This document shows, piece by piece, positions 44,095-54,119 of a stretch of 64,000 bases of DNA. Position 1 is the stretch's first letter, and each line of letters opens with the position of its first letter. Location of the stretch: positions 8,618,001 through 8,682,000 of the forward strand of contig NZ_RJKE01000001.1 in assembly GCF_003751225.1 (NCBI RefSeq). The letters run 5' to 3'. The notes under the pieces were generated by a model, which ran no database searches, had not been told where the DNA came from, and worked only from the letters and a program-made list of their open reading frames with translations. Both the position numbers and the translations under genes were made by a program. The DNA comes from Actinocorallia herbida (GTDB lineage Bacteria; Actinomycetota; Actinomycetes; Streptosporangiales; Streptosporangiaceae).

Positions 44095-44958
44095 TCAGTG
44101 CAGGTGCGGGGGTCGGCCCGGGTCCACCATGCGCTGGAGGCGGGCGATGCGGTCCTCGATGGGCGGGTGGGTGGAGAAGAGCTTGGAGAAGCCGCCGCCG
44201 CTGAACGGGTTGGCGATCATGAGCGCGCTGGTGGACTCCAACTGGGGGTCGGCGGGCAGCGGCCGGGCGCGGACGCCGCCGGAGATCTTGCGCAGGGCGC
44301 TGGCCAGGGCCAGCGGGTCGCCCGTGAGGTTCGCGCCCGACTCGTCGGCCTGGTACTCGCGGGTGCGGCTGATGGACATCTGGATGACGCTCGCGGCCAG
44401 CGGCCCGAGGATGATCATGAGCATCGAGCCGATGATGCCCGGGCCGCCGCTGCGGTCGTTGCCTCCGCGGAAGAACATGCCGAGGTACGTCAGGTAGGTG
44501 ATGACCGTGGCGAGCGCCGCGGCGAACGACGAGATGAGGATGTCGCGGTTGTACACGTGTGACAGCTCATGTCCGATGACCGCGCGCAGCTCGCGCGGGT
44601 CGAGCATCTGAAGGATGCCCCGGGTCACGCAGACCGCGGCGTTGCGCGGGTTGCGGCCGGTGGCGAAGGCGTTCGGCTGCGGCGTCTCCGAGACGTACAG
44701 CCGGGGCATCGGCTGACGGGCCTGCGTCGACAGCTCGCGGACCATCGCGTACAGACCGGGCGCCTCGACCTCGCTGATCGGGTGGGCGCGCATCGACCGG
44801 AGCGCGATCTTGTCGCTGAAGAAGTACGCGACGCCGTTGCTGACCAGCGCGATCAGCAGGGCGATGGTCAGCCCGCCGCGACCGCCCAGCGCGAATCCGA
44901 CCAGCAGCATCACCGCCGAGAGGGCGCCGATGAGCAGCGCCGTCTTGATGCCGTTCAT
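44095..44958 (-). CDS. htpX: HtpX-like membrane zinc metalloprotease (M48)
   Basis: 287 residues. Two N-terminal helices, zinc motif HELSH (His130, Glu131, His134), a further helix pair and the third ligand region REYQADE. Degrades damaged membrane proteins. GAGG lies upstream of the ATG. It directly follows the nuo operon on the same strand, a pairing also seen in Streptomyces; it may police assembly of that complex, which is inference. Confidence 0.95.
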   Translation of the reverse strand: MNGIKTALLIGALSAVMLLVGFALGGRGGLTIALLIALVSNGVAYFFSDKIALRSMRAHPISEVEAPGLYAMVRELSTQARQPMPRLYVSETPQPNAFATGRNPRNAAVCVTRGILQMLDPRELRAVIGHELSHVYNRDILISSFAAALATVITYLTYLGMFFRGGNDRSGGPGIIGSMLMIILGPLAASVIQMSISRTREYQADESGANLTGDPLALASALRKISGGVRARPLPADPQLESTSALMIANPFSGGGFSKLFSTHPPIEDRIARLQRMVDPGRPPHLH

Positions 44959-45062
44959 GTCCGAGAACCTCCCCTTGGCCCTACACCCGAAACAACGGAG
45001 GGACCTGGGTAAACGTTCCTTGAAGCCCGCCTCACGAGGCGGCTCGCGCCCTTCGCGGCGCG

Positions 45063-46541
45063 TCAGCCGACGGACAGGGTGGCGTGCAGCAACAGGTTCG
45101 GCAGGACCGACAGGAGGACGGCGCCCACGGCGGTGACGCCCAGGGCGACGCGGAACGGGAGGGCCTTGGGCATCGGGGCGTTCTCCCCCTTGCCTTCGGG
45201 GGCGAACAGCCGGATAGCCCACACCGCGTAGTAGTAGAGCCCGATGACGGTGTTGAGCGCCATGACGACGGCGAGCCAGACGACGGGACCCGTCATGACC
45301 GCCTCGAAGACGACGACCTTGGCGATGAGGCCCATGATGCCCGGAGGCAGTCCGGCGAGGCAGACGAGGAAGAACGCCAGCGCCAGCCCCTCCACAGGGT
45401 TCCGCCGCGCGAGTCCCCGGTAGGACTTGAGGAGGTTGCCCTCTTCGCCTTCGCGCCGGCTGGCGAATCCCGTCACGACGGCGAAGGCGCCGAGGTTCAT
45501 CACCGCGTAGAACCCGAGGTATCCGGCCATCGCGGCGACGGCCACGGTGACGGTGTCCTCGCCGACCGCGAGGGGCGCCAGCATGTACCCCGACTGGGCG
45601 ACCGAGGACCAGGCGAGCAGCCGGACGGCCTGGGTCTGGCGCAGCGCGAGCACGTTGCCGACGGTCATCGTCAGCGCGGCGAGGACGGCCAGCAGCGGCC
45701 CCCAGACATCGCCCCTGGCCGGGAAGGCGAGCGCGACGACCAGGCCGAGCCCGGCGAACCCGCCGGCCTTGGAGACCACCGAGAGGAACGCCGCGACGGG
45801 CAGGGGCGCGCCCTGGTAGACGTCGGGCGTCCAGGTGTGGAACGGCACCGCCGCGACCTTGAACGCGAATCCGCAGATCACCAGGACGATCCCGGCGGTC
45901 AGCACGGGTTCGAGCTCGGGCGGGACCACCGCGGTGGCGATCCGGTCGAAGTGCAGGGCGCCGGTGGCGCCGTAGACGAGGCTGATCCCGAAGAGCAGCA
46001 CCGCGGCCGACACGACGGACACGAGCAGCAGCTTCACGGCGGCCTCGGTGGCCCGGCCGTCGTAGCGCTTGAGCGCGACGAGGGCGAAGACGGGCAGCGC
46101 GAGGGTCTCCAGCCCGACGGCGAGCAGGACGAGGTCGCGCGCGGCGACGAGGGTCAGCACGCCCGTCACCGAGCACAGGAGGAGGAAGTAGTACTCCCCC
46201 AAAGGCACGTTCGCCAGGGTGAGGTCGGCGAGCGACAGCAGTACGACGAGGACGGCCGCGGCCAGCACGATGCCCTGGAAGACGAGCGTGAAGTCGTCCG
46301 CCGAGTACGAGCACGAAGGCAAGCCGCCGTCACGCAGCGACGAGGGCACGCAGAAGGTGGTCCGCACCCCTCCGCCCACCAGGGCGAGCACGGCGACGAG
46401 CCCGGCGAGGAGGGCCCCGGCCGTCGCCCAGCCCAGGATCCTGCCGCGCACCTCGAACGCCCCGGCCAGCAGCACCGCGACGGCGGCGGCCGCGGTGACC
46501 AGGACGGGCGCGACGGCCGCGTAGTCGATCTCCTGGATCAT
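45063..46541 (-). CDS. nuoN: NADH-quinone oxidoreductase subunit N
   Basis: 492 residues, ~14 helices, antiporter-like proton pump subunit. Family motifs: [20 protein letters not shown] region and [18 protein letters not shown] (key Lys in the preceding [10 protein letters not shown]). Last gene of the operon; ATG overlaps the nuoM stop as ATGA. Confidence 0.95.
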   Translation of the reverse strand: MIQEIDYAAVAPVLVTAAAAVAVLLAGAFEVRGRILGWATAGALLAGLVAVLALVGGGVRTTFCVPSSLRDGGLPSCSYSADDFTLVFQGIVLAAAVLVVLLSLADLTLANVPLGEYYFLLLCSVTGVLTLVAARDLVLLAVGLETLALPVFALVALKRYDGRATEAAVKLLLVSVVSAAVLLFGISLVYGATGALHFDRIATAVVPPELEPVLTAGIVLVICGFAFKVAAVPFHTWTPDVYQGAPLPVAAFLSVVSKAGGFAGLGLVVALAFPARGDVWGPLLAVLAALTMTVGNVLALRQTQAVRLLAWSSVAQSGYMLAPLAVGEDTVTVAVAAMAGYLGFYAVMNLGAFAVVTGFASRREGEEGNLLKSYRGLARRNPVEGLALAFFLVCLAGLPPGIMGLIAKVVVFEAVMTGPVVWLAVVMALNTVIGLYYYAVWAIRLFAPEGKGENAPMPKALPFRVALGVTAVGAVLLSVLPNLLLHATLSVG

Positions 46542-48034
46542 GATCCGGCTCCGATCAGCGCCCGCACCGGGCCGTCCGTGAGGGCCAGCAGGACCTTGGG
46601 CCACAGGCCGACGAGCAGGACGAGGACGATGAGCGGCGCCCAGGCCGCCCATTCGGCGGCCCGCACGTCGGCGACCGCGCCGCCCGCCTCCGCACCGGTC
46701 GCCCGGCCGTGCGTGATCTTGCGCAGGAGGCGCAGGAAGTACGCGGCGGTGAGGACGGCGCCGAAGGCGGCGACCACCATGAGGACGAGGAAGGTGTCGC
46801 GCGGAAGGCCCTCGGCAGGCGAGTAGGCGCCTACGAGCGTCATCATCTCGCCCCAGAATCCGGCGAGCCCCGGCAGCGCGAGGGAGGCGACGCAGGCGAA
46901 GGTCAGGACGGACGCGAGACGCGGCGCTCGAGCGAGCATCCCGCCTCCGAGTTCCGTGAGGTCGCCGGTTCCGTAGCGGTCCTTGACCGAGCCCGCGAGG
47001 AAGAAGAGCAGGCCGGTGATGAGGCCGTGCGCGATGTTGCCGAAGAGCGCGGCGTTCAGGCCGACCGGGGTGAGGGTGGCGATGCCGAGCAGCACGAAGC
47101 CCATGTGCCCGACCGACGAGTAGGCGATCATCCGCTTGAGGTCGGTCTGGGCGAGGCAGGCGAGGGCGCCGTAGACGATCCCGACGGCCGCGAGGACGCC
47201 GAGCCAGGGCGCCCAGTAGGCCGCGCCTTCAGGTGCCGCGGGGACGGCGATCCGGACCAGCCCGTAGGTGCCCATCTTCAGCAGGACGCCCGCGAGGAGC
47301 ACGGAGCCGACCGTGGGCGCCTCGGTGTGCGCGTCGGGCAGCCAGGTGTGCAGCGGCCAGATCGGCGCCTTCACCGCGAGCCCCAGGCCCACCAGCGCGA
47401 ACGCCGCGATCTGGACGCCGTGCGGCAGCGCGCGGCCCTGCTGCCCGGCCAGCGCGATCATGTCGAAGGTGCGGGCGTGCCATCCGATGAGGACGAGCCC
47501 GGCGAGCAGGAGCGCCGAGCCCGCGAGGGTGAAGAGCAGGAACTTGTAGGCGGCGTGCTTGCGCCGCGGCCCGCCCCACAGGGCGATGACCGCGAACATC
47601 GGCAGCAGCACGATCTCGAAGAAGACGAAGAACAGCACGAGGTCGAGCGCCAGGAACGTGCCGATCATCCCGACTTCCAGGATGAGCAGAAGGCTGGTGA
47701 GCAGCCCCGCGTTCGCGACCTCGCGCCGGCCGAGGTGGACGAAGCACAGGAACACCAGCAGGGCGGTCAGCACGACCAGCGGCAGCGACACCCCGTCGAT
47801 GCCGAGGTGGAACCTGACGCTCAGCGCGCTGATCCAGGGCTCGTTCATGCGCTGCTGCATCCGCGCGGGGGTGCCGTAGTCGAACGCGGCGACCTGCACC
47901 AGCGCCATGGCCAGCACGAAGCCCGCCGCGTAGCGCCCGAACCCGATCGGGTCGCGGGCGATGAACCCGATGCGCAGGTGCGGCAGGACCGCCGCGACGA
48001 GGGGGATCCAGAGGAGGTGGACGAGGGTGCTCAT
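46538..48034 (-). CDS. nuoM: NADH-quinone oxidoreductase subunit M
   Basis: 498 residues, ~14 helices. Conserved Lys/Glu-bearing segments FFVFFEIVLLPMF and [35 protein letters not shown]. Proton-translocating antiporter-like subunit. ATG overlaps the nuoL stop (ATGA). Confidence 0.96.
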   Translation of the reverse strand: MSTLVHLLWIPLVAAVLPHLRIGFIARDPIGFGRYAAGFVLAMALVQVAAFDYGTPARMQQRMNEPWISALSVRFHLGIDGVSLPLVVLTALLVFLCFVHLGRREVANAGLLTSLLLILEVGMIGTFLALDLVLFFVFFEIVLLPMFAVIALWGGPRRKHAAYKFLLFTLAGSALLLAGLVLIGWHARTFDMIALAGQQGRALPHGVQIAAFALVGLGLAVKAPIWPLHTWLPDAHTEAPTVGSVLLAGVLLKMGTYGLVRIAVPAAPEGAAYWAPWLGVLAAVGIVYGALACLAQTDLKRMIAYSSVGHMGFVLLGIATLTPVGLNAALFGNIAHGLITGLLFFLAGSVKDRYGTGDLTELGGGMLARAPRLASVLTFACVASLALPGLAGFWGEMMTLVGAYSPAEGLPRDTFLVLMVVAAFGAVLTAAYFLRLLRKITHGRATGAEAGGAVADVRAAEWAAWAPLIVLVLLVGLWPKVLLALTDGPVRALIGAGS

Positions 48035-50022
48035 GTCAGGGCCACCACCGCGAGGACGAGGAACACGGCTCCGGCGAGCACGCCGGTGAGGTAGGTCTGC
48101 GGGTTGCCGTTCTGCGGCAGCCGCGCCAGCCTGCCCGCGAAGCGAACCGCCGGCACGGACGACTCCACGACCCGGTCGACCACGTGGGTGTCGAGTCCGC
48201 GTACTCCCTTGGCCAGGAGACGGACAGGGCGCACGATCGTAAGGTCGTACAGCTCGTCCACGTAGAACGCCCGCTCGAACGGTCCGCGTAGGAATCCCAG
48301 CCGGGAGGCGGGGTCGCGGGCGGGGTCGTCACGCCACGACAGGTACACCGCCGCGGTGCCCGCGGCGGTGAACAGCAGGCCCATCGCGGCGGGCGCGAGG
48401 TGCGGCCGCAGGTCCTCGACGCCGAGCCCGGCGAACCCCAGGACGAGGGACGCCCCGGCGAGCAGGACGACGGGCCACTTCATCGCGCCGGGCGCCTCGT
48501 GGGCCTCCCTGGCCGGACCGAGGAAGGTGAGCAGCCACGCCCGGGTCGAGTACGCGGCGGTCAGCGCGATCGTGGCGAGGAGGCTGAGGTACAGCGCCCA
48601 GGCCACCCATCCGGGGAGCCCTATGCCCCCGTGCAGCGCGTTGTCCTGGACGTGCTCCAGCACCGCGTCCTTGGAGAAGAACCCGGACGTCGGAGGCACC
48701 CCGGCGAGGGCGAGGTATCCGATCGTCATCGACACGAACGTGTACGGCATCGCCTTGGCGAGCCCGCCCATGTCGGCGAGGAGGTTGGACCCCACGGCGT
48801 GGATGACGCAGCCCGCGGCGAGGAACAGCAGGGCCTTGAAGGCCCCGTGCGTGATCAGGTGGAACATGGCCGACGACTTCGCTCCGACCGCGAGGCCCGC
48901 GGCCATCACCGCGAGCTGGCTGATGGTCGAGTAGGCGAGCACCCGCTTGAGGTCGGGCTGGGCGAGCGCGGCGAGGGCCGAGCCGAGCATGGAGACCGCC
49001 GCGAGCACGCCGAGGACGGCCAGGGCGGTCGGCGCGGCGAGGAACACCCCGTACAGGCGGGCCACGAGGTAGACGCCCGCGGCGACCATCGTGGCCGCGT
49101 GGATGAGCGCGCTGATCGGGGTGGGGCCCGCCATCGCGTCGGGGAGCCAGGTGTGCAGCGGGAAGAGCGCGCTCTTTCCCGCGACGCCGCACAGCACCAG
49201 CAGGGCCGCCGCCAGGAGCGTCCCGGAAGGCAGGGAGTCGACCTTCGCCAGGACCGTGGCGATGTCGAAGCTCCCGGCGCCCACGCCGAGCACGATGAAG
49301 CCCAGGAGGAGGCCCGCGTCTCCGATCCGCGTCACGAGGAACGCCTTGACCGCGGCCCGCGAGCCCGTCTTCTCCTCCCAGTGGTGGCCGACCAGGAAGT
49401 ACGAGCAGACGCCCATGATCTCCCAGCCGACGTACAGCACCACGAGGTCGCTCGCGTAGACGACGACGAGCATCGCCGACGTGAACAGCGACACGAACGC
49501 CGCGTAGGAGGAGTACCGGGGTTCGTCGCGCATGTACGCGACGGAGTAGACCTGCACGGCGAGCGCGACGAGCCCGACGAGGACGCCCAGCAGAGCGGCG
49601 AGCCCGTCTATCGACAGGCCGACGGAGATCTCCGGGCCGCCGGTGGGGATCGTCGTGAGGGTGCTCCGGCGCACGCCCGGGCTCAGCCAGGCGGTAAGGC
49701 CGACGACGATGGTGAGCGCCGCGGCGAGCACCGTAGGCAGCACCGCGAAGATGACCGGCCCCAGCGCGCCCCGGGAGCCGCCGCCGGGGGCGGTGCCGAC
49801 GCCGGGCAGCCCTTCGGCAGGCACAGGGGCGCCCGGGACCGACGGCTCGGCCTCCACGTGCGCCTCGGCGCCGCGCGCCTCGGTCGGCCGGACGGGCGGG
49901 ACGGGCGCGGCGGTGCGCAGGCCCACCTCGGCGAGGCGCCGGGTGGCCCACGGTCCGAGCAGCAGCCCGAGCAGCGCGCCGAGGAACGGCAGGGCGATCG
50001 CCTGCGCGGCGAGGACGGTCAC
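48031..50022 (-). CDS. nuoL: NADH-quinone oxidoreductase subunit L
   Basis: 663 residues. Antiporter core with [34 protein letters not shown] and [13 protein letters not shown], and a C-terminal lateral-helix region. A Pro/Glu-rich insert of ~50 residues (about 38-88) separates the first two helices. GTG start overlaps the nuoK stop as GTGA. Confidence 0.95.
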   Translation of the reverse strand: MTVLAAQAIALPFLGALLGLLLGPWATRRLAEVGLRTAAPVPPVRPTEARGAEAHVEAEPSVPGAPVPAEGLPGVGTAPGGGSRGALGPVIFAVLPTVLAAALTIVVGLTAWLSPGVRRSTLTTIPTGGPEISVGLSIDGLAALLGVLVGLVALAVQVYSVAYMRDEPRYSSYAAFVSLFTSAMLVVVYASDLVVLYVGWEIMGVCSYFLVGHHWEEKTGSRAAVKAFLVTRIGDAGLLLGFIVLGVGAGSFDIATVLAKVDSLPSGTLLAAALLVLCGVAGKSALFPLHTWLPDAMAGPTPISALIHAATMVAAGVYLVARLYGVFLAAPTALAVLGVLAAVSMLGSALAALAQPDLKRVLAYSTISQLAVMAAGLAVGAKSSAMFHLITHGAFKALLFLAAGCVIHAVGSNLLADMGGLAKAMPYTFVSMTIGYLALAGVPPTSGFFSKDAVLEHVQDNALHGGIGLPGWVAWALYLSLLATIALTAAYSTRAWLLTFLGPAREAHEAPGAMKWPVVLLAGASLVLGFAGLGVEDLRPHLAPAAMGLLFTAAGTAAVYLSWRDDPARDPASRLGFLRGPFERAFYVDELYDLTIVRPVRLLAKGVRGLDTHVVDRVVESSVPAVRFAGRLARLPQNGNPQTYLTGVLAGAVFLVLAVVALT

Positions 50023-50372
50023 CGGGCCTCCCCGCCGGGGACGGAGGCCGGCTCCGCCGGAAGGTCCGACTCGCGCAGTGTGTCCTGGAGGTCCACGTCG
50101 ATGTTCCCCCGGTTGCGGAACAGCAGAAGCACGATCGCGAGGCCGAGGCCGACCTCGGCGGCCGCGATGACGATGGTGAACAGCGCGAGCACCTGGCCGC
50201 CGTGCAGCACGTCCTTCACCCACACGTCGAACGCGACGAGGTTGATGTTGACCGCGTTCAGCATCAGCTCGGCCGACATCAGCACGAGGATCGCGTTGCG
50301 CCTGGCCAGCACCCCGTAGACGCCGACGGCGAACAGCAGCGCGGCGAACACCGCGGGATAGGCGACGGACAT
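50019..50372 (-). CDS. nuoK: NADH-quinone oxidoreductase subunit K
   Basis: 117 residues, three helices, with conserved Glu residues in [19 protein letters not shown] and [18 protein letters not shown]. Part of the proton path next to NuoJ. Start ATG 50372 overlaps the nuoJ stop by one base (TGATG). The C-terminal ~18 residues are a polar extension. Confidence 0.95.
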   Translation of the reverse strand: MSVAYPAVFAALLFAVGVYGVLARRNAILVLMSAELMLNAVNINLVAFDVWVKDVLHGGQVLALFTIVIAAAEVGLGLAIVLLLFRNRGNIDVDLQDTLRESDLPAEPASVPGGEAR

Positions 50373-50899
50373 CAGCCCTCCTCCGGCGTCCGGGAGCGCG
50401 CGGCGCGCTTGGCCTTCGACAGCACGATCGCGCCGACGAGCGCGGCGAGCAGCAGCACCGACAGCACCTCGAACGGCAGCACCCACTGCCGGAACACCGC
50501 GGCGCCGATCGCCTCGCCCGAGCCGCCGCCCGGCTCCAGTTCGATCCGCGCGTCCTTGAACCCGCGCCACAGGACCGTCACGAGCACGACGGCGGTAGCG
50601 GCGGCCACGACGAGGGCCCAGGGCCGGTTCGGGGAGTCGAGGCCCGCAGCGGGGCCCACGGGCGCGCGGGTGAGCATGATGCCGAAGAGCAGCAGCACCA
50701 CGATCGACCCGACGTAGATGAGCACCTGGACCCAGGCGACGAACTCGGCGGTGAGCACGAGGTACATCCCGGCGACCGCGCCGAAGCACACCACGAGCCA
50801 CAGCGCCGCGTGCACGATCTGCTTCGTCGTCACCGTGACGACGCCCGCGGCGACCGCGACGACGCCGAGCGCGGTGAACACGATCTCGGCGGTCGTCAC
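50372..50899 (-). CDS. nuoJ: NADH-quinone oxidoreductase subunit J
   Basis: 175 residues, five helices, with the family segment [24 protein letters not shown] start overlaps the nuoI stop as GTGA. Confidence 0.94.
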   Translation of the reverse strand: MTTAEIVFTALGVVAVAAGVVTVTTKQIVHAALWLVVCFGAVAGMYLVLTAEFVAWVQVLIYVGSIVVLLLFGIMLTRAPVGPAAGLDSPNRPWALVVAAATAVVLVTVLWRGFKDARIELEPGGGSGEAIGAAVFRQWVLPFEVLSVLLLAALVGAIVLSKAKRAARSRTPEEG

Positions 50900-51384
50900 C
50901 GCAGCTCCTTCGGAGGGTCGGCGTTGGGCTCGTGGGCGGGCGGCGGCGGCACCGTCCACATCCACTCGCGCAGCCGCTCCCGCTCGTGGGTCAGCTCGGC
51001 GATGTCATAGGCCGCGTACTCGAACTCCGGCGACCAGAACAGCGCGTCGAACGGGCAGACCTCGACGCAGATCCCGCAGTACATGCACAGCGCGTAGTCG
51101 ATGGCGAACCTGTCGAGCGTGTTGCGGGCGCGAGGCCGGGCCGAGCCTTCGGCGGGCAGCGTCTCCTTGTGCGAGTCGATGTAGATGCACCAGTCCGGGC
51201 ATTCCCTGGCGCACAGCATGCAGACGGTGCAGTTCTCCTCGAACAGCGCGATCACCCCGCGCGAGCGCGGCGCGAGATCGGGCGACACGTCCGGATACTG
51301 CCGGGTGACCGACCGCTTCATCATCGTCCGCAGCGTCACCGCGAGGCCCTTGGCCAGGCCGAGTCCCGCTCTCCGCCCGCTCAC
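50896..51384 (-). CDS. nuoI: NADH-quinone oxidoreductase subunit I
   Basis: 162 residues. Two 4Fe-4S clusters: Cys52/55/58/62 ([12 protein letters not shown]) and Cys100/103/106/110 ([12 protein letters not shown]), the N6a/N6b electron wire. In a complex without NuoEFG this subunit could receive electrons from ferredoxin. GTG overlaps nuoH stop. Confidence 0.95.
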   Translation of the reverse strand: MSGRRAGLGLAKGLAVTLRTMMKRSVTRQYPDVSPDLAPRSRGVIALFEENCTVCMLCARECPDWCIYIDSHKETLPAEGSARPRARNTLDRFAIDYALCMYCGICVEVCPFDALFWSPEFEYAAYDIAELTHERERLREWMWTVPPPPAHEPNADPPKELR

Positions 51385-52322
51385 GCCAGCACCACCTTCA
51401 CCACACCGGTCAGCGCGAGCTGCGCCAGGGAGATCGGCACGAGCCACACCCAGGCGAGCCGCTGGAGCTGGTCCTCGCGCATCCGGGGGAACGACACCCG
51501 CACCCAGATGACGACGAAGGCCAGCGCGAAGATCTTGATCAGGGTCCACACGACATCGGGAAGGAAAGGCCCCTTCCACCCGCCGAGATACAGCACGGTC
51601 GTCAGCGAGCAGAGCACCAGGATGCCGGCGTACTCGGCGAGCAGGAAGAACGCGAAGCGCAGCCCCCCGTACTCGGTGTACGGCCCGAAGATGACCTCGG
51701 AGTCGGCGACCGGCATGTCGAACGGCGGCCTGCGCAGCTCCGCGAGGCCCGCGACGAAGAACACCGCGGCCGCGCCCGCCTGCCAGAACAGCCAGTACCA
51801 GCGCCACTCCTCGACGATCCCCGACAGGCTCAGCGTCCCCGCCGCCATCGCGAACGACGCGGCGGCCAGCACCATCGGCAGCTCGTAGGAGACGAGCTGC
51901 GCCGCCACCCGCATGCCGCCGAGCAGCGAGTACTTGTTGGCCGACGCCCAGCCCGCCATGATCGAGCCGATCACGCCGATGCCCATGACGGCCAGCGCGA
52001 AGAACAGCCCGAGCGACAGATCGACCGCGACCTGCCCCGGCCCGACCGGGACGACGGCGAGCACGACCAGGTACGGCACGAGCGCGACGCCGGGGGCGAG
52101 CAGGAAGACGCGCCGGTCGGCCCGCGCGGGGACCGTGTCCTCCTTCTGCGCGAACTTGACCCCGTCGGCGATGAGCTGGGCCCAGCCGTGGAAGCCGCCC
52201 GCGTACATCGGCCCCAGGCGGCCCTGCATGTGCGCCATCACCTTGTGCTCGGCCTGGCCGATGACCAGCGGCAGCGTGAGGAAGGCGACGGTGACGAGGA
52301 CGAGCGCGACGACATCACGCAT
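51381..52322 (-). CDS. nuoH: NADH-quinone oxidoreductase subunit H
   Basis: 313 residues, eight helices. Conserved [27 protein letters not shown] and the quinone-cavity loop [15 protein letters not shown]. Its ATG overlaps the nuoC 3' end by 8 nt; no nuoD separates them. Confidence 0.95.
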   Translation of the reverse strand: MRDVVALVLVTVAFLTLPLVIGQAEHKVMAHMQGRLGPMYAGGFHGWAQLIADGVKFAQKEDTVPARADRRVFLLAPGVALVPYLVVLAVVPVGPGQVAVDLSLGLFFALAVMGIGVIGSIMAGWASANKYSLLGGMRVAAQLVSYELPMVLAAASFAMAAGTLSLSGIVEEWRWYWLFWQAGAAAVFFVAGLAELRRPPFDMPVADSEVIFGPYTEYGGLRFAFFLLAEYAGILVLCSLTTVLYLGGWKGPFLPDVVWTLIKIFALAFVVIWVRVSFPRMREDQLQRLAWVWLVPISLAQLALTGVVKVVLA

Positions 52323-52863
52323 TGGGCCCCCAGCCTTGCGGGACGCCCGGCGGAAGGTTCTTGCGCCGGGAAGGCGCGCCGCCGCCCTCTCCCGGCTCCT
52401 TCGCCCCCGGCCACGGCTTCACGACGCGCGCGGCGAGCACGAAGTCCTTGCGCAGCGGGTGGCCCTCGAACCCGTCGGGCAGCAGCAGCGGCACGAGGTT
52501 CGGATGGCCCTCGAAGACGATCCCGAACATCTCGCACGTCTCGCGCTCGTGCCAGTCCGCGCCGCGGTAGACCCCGGCGGCCGACGCGAGGACGGGCGCC
52601 TCCTTCGGCAGCAGCGTGCGCAGGAGAAGGTGGTGACGGCCCTCAAGCGAGTACACGTGGACGACGACGCGGAAGCCCTCGTCGAGCTCGTCGACGCCGG
52701 TGAGGAAGTCGAAGAACCCGCACCCCAGCTCGTCGCGGGCGAACGTGAGCGCCTCCACCCAGACGCCGGAAGGCACGTCGACGGTCGGTTCGCCAAGGTT
52801 CGTCGTGGTGGCCGCGTCCGGGAATTCCGCCCAGAACCTCTCGTGGAGCTCCTCAGGCGTCAT
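52315..52863 (-). CDS. nuoC: NADH-quinone oxidoreductase subunit C (30 kDa)
   Basis: 182 residues. Family signature [20 protein letters not shown] followed by [11 protein letters not shown]. Not fused to NuoD. The start overlaps the nuoB 3' end by 11 nt. A Gly/Pro-rich tail ends the protein. Confidence 0.94.
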   Translation of the reverse strand: MTPEELHERFWAEFPDAATTTNLGEPTVDVPSGVWVEALTFARDELGCGFFDFLTGVDELDEGFRVVVHVYSLEGRHHLLLRTLLPKEAPVLASAAGVYRGADWHERETCEMFGIVFEGHPNLVPLLLPDGFEGHPLRKDFVLAARVVKPWPGAKEPGEGGGAPSRRKNLPPGVPQGWGPNA

Positions 52864-53638
52864 CGGCGGGCCATCCCGGGATGATCGAGTAGTCGCTGAC
52901 CCGATTCGGCCGCGTCCGCCCTGATCCCGTGCCAGGGACGTCGAGCGGCCGCGTGTCGAGGATCTGCATGTCGATGGTCTGCGTGTCGGGGGTGTCCTGG
53001 GCCTCGATCCCCTGCGGCACCGCCACGATCCCCTGCGTGGGCGCGTCGTTCTCGGCCAGCAGCTCCGGCACGGGTTGCAGCGGTCGGCGCAGTGCGCTCG
53101 CCGGCGCGTCCCAGACGGGCGGCGGAGGCTGCGGCCCGGAGTACCGGTCGCCGAGGGACTCCCCGGCGATCTTCTCCTGGAGCCTGACGATCCCGTGCAG
53201 CAGCGCCTCGGGCCGGGGCGGGCAGCCGGGCACGTACACGTCCACCGGGATGATCTGGTCGACGCCCTTGGTCACGCAGTAAGAGTCCCAGTACGGACCG
53301 CCGCAGTTGGCGCACGACCCGAACGAGATGACGTACTTCGGCTCGGGCATCTGCTCGTACAGCCGCCGGATCGCGGGCGCCATCTTGTCGGTGACGGTCC
53401 CGGACACCACCATGAGGTCGGCCTGCCGAGGTCCCGGCGCGAACGGGATGACGCCGAGCCGCATGAAGTCGTGCCTGGCCATCGACGCCGCGATGAACTC
53501 GATCGCACAGCAGGCGAGGCCGAAGTTGAACACCCACAGCGAGTACCGGCGCCCCCAGTTGAGCACGAACTTGACCGGTTGCGGCGCGAGCTTCGACAGG
53601 GGCCCCACGGACGGTTCGGGAAGGTCGACTACACCCAC
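52853..53638 (-). CDS. nuoB: NADH-quinone oxidoreductase subunit B with C-terminal extension
   Basis: 261 residues. N2-cluster ligands Cys43/Cys44 (LACCAIEF), Cys109 (FGSCANCGG) and Cys139 (VPGCPPRPE). The usual NuoB ends near residue 170-185; here ~95 further residues, Pro/Asp/Thr-rich, follow. GTG start overlaps the end of nuoA by 10 nt. Confidence 0.95.
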   Translation of the reverse strand: MGVVDLPEPSVGPLSKLAPQPVKFVLNWGRRYSLWVFNFGLACCAIEFIAASMARHDFMRLGVIPFAPGPRQADLMVVSGTVTDKMAPAIRRLYEQMPEPKYVISFGSCANCGGPYWDSYCVTKGVDQIIPVDVYVPGCPPRPEALLHGIVRLQEKIAGESLGDRYSGPQPPPPVWDAPASALRRPLQPVPELLAENDAPTQGIVAVPQGIEAQDTPDTQTIDMQILDTRPLDVPGTGSGRTRPNRVSDYSIIPGWPADDA

Positions 53639-54000
53639 GTCAGGACTCCCTTCTTGTAGGCGTAGAGGAGCCCGGTCGCGAGGAAGCCGAGGAAGACGAA
53701 CATCTCCACGAGCGTGAGGCCGCCGAACCCGTCGAGGCTGAAGACGGTCGCCCACGGGAACAGGAATATGGCGTCCACGGCGAACACGACGTACAGGTAC
53801 GTGAACACGTAGTACCGGACATAGGACTGGGCCCAGCCTTCGCCGACCGGGTCGACGCCGCACTCATAGGTCGTGAGCTTCTCGGGCGTGGGCCGGTGCG
53901 GCCGCAGGAGCCGGTTCGCGCCGAGGCCGCCCGCGACGATCCCTCCGCCGATGAGGAAGAGGATCGCGACGAGGGCGTAGGAGCCGTAGTAGTCGCGCAC
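53629..54000 (-). CDS. nuoA: NADH-quinone oxidoreductase subunit A
   Basis: 123 residues, three helices, with [15 protein letters not shown] and FLFPWATVF. First gene of the operon. GTG start. TACAGT (54012-54007) ends 6 nt before it, so the message may be leaderless. Confidence 0.94.
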   Translation of the reverse strand: MRDYYGSYALVAILFLIGGGIVAGGLGANRLLRPHRPTPEKLTTYECGVDPVGEGWAQSYVRYYVFTYLYVVFAVDAIFLFPWATVFSLDGFGGLTLVEMFVFLGFLATGLLYAYKKGVLTWV

Positions 54001-54091
54001 TCAGGCACTGTAGACCGTCGCAGGGAACCAACGCCGCGCGCGATGCATCCATCTTTACGGATCAATGAGACGAACATAGGGTCTCGCCAGG

Positions 54092-54101
54092 AACACGTGT
54101 T
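54092..54101. promoter_or_regulatory. Palindrome AACACGTGTT
   Basis: Perfect 10-bp palindrome in the 119-bp region between nuoA and the divergent membrane-protein gene, 19 nt before the latter's ATG. Possible operator; not a Rex-type site. Confidence 0.35.
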
Positions 54102-54119
54102 ATACGGGGTGGTGCGGGC

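Noticed and set aside
52315..52863. NuoC as a possible NuoCD fusion
   Set aside because: Only 182 residues; it ends before nuoH with an 8-nt overlap and carries none of the NuoD motifs.
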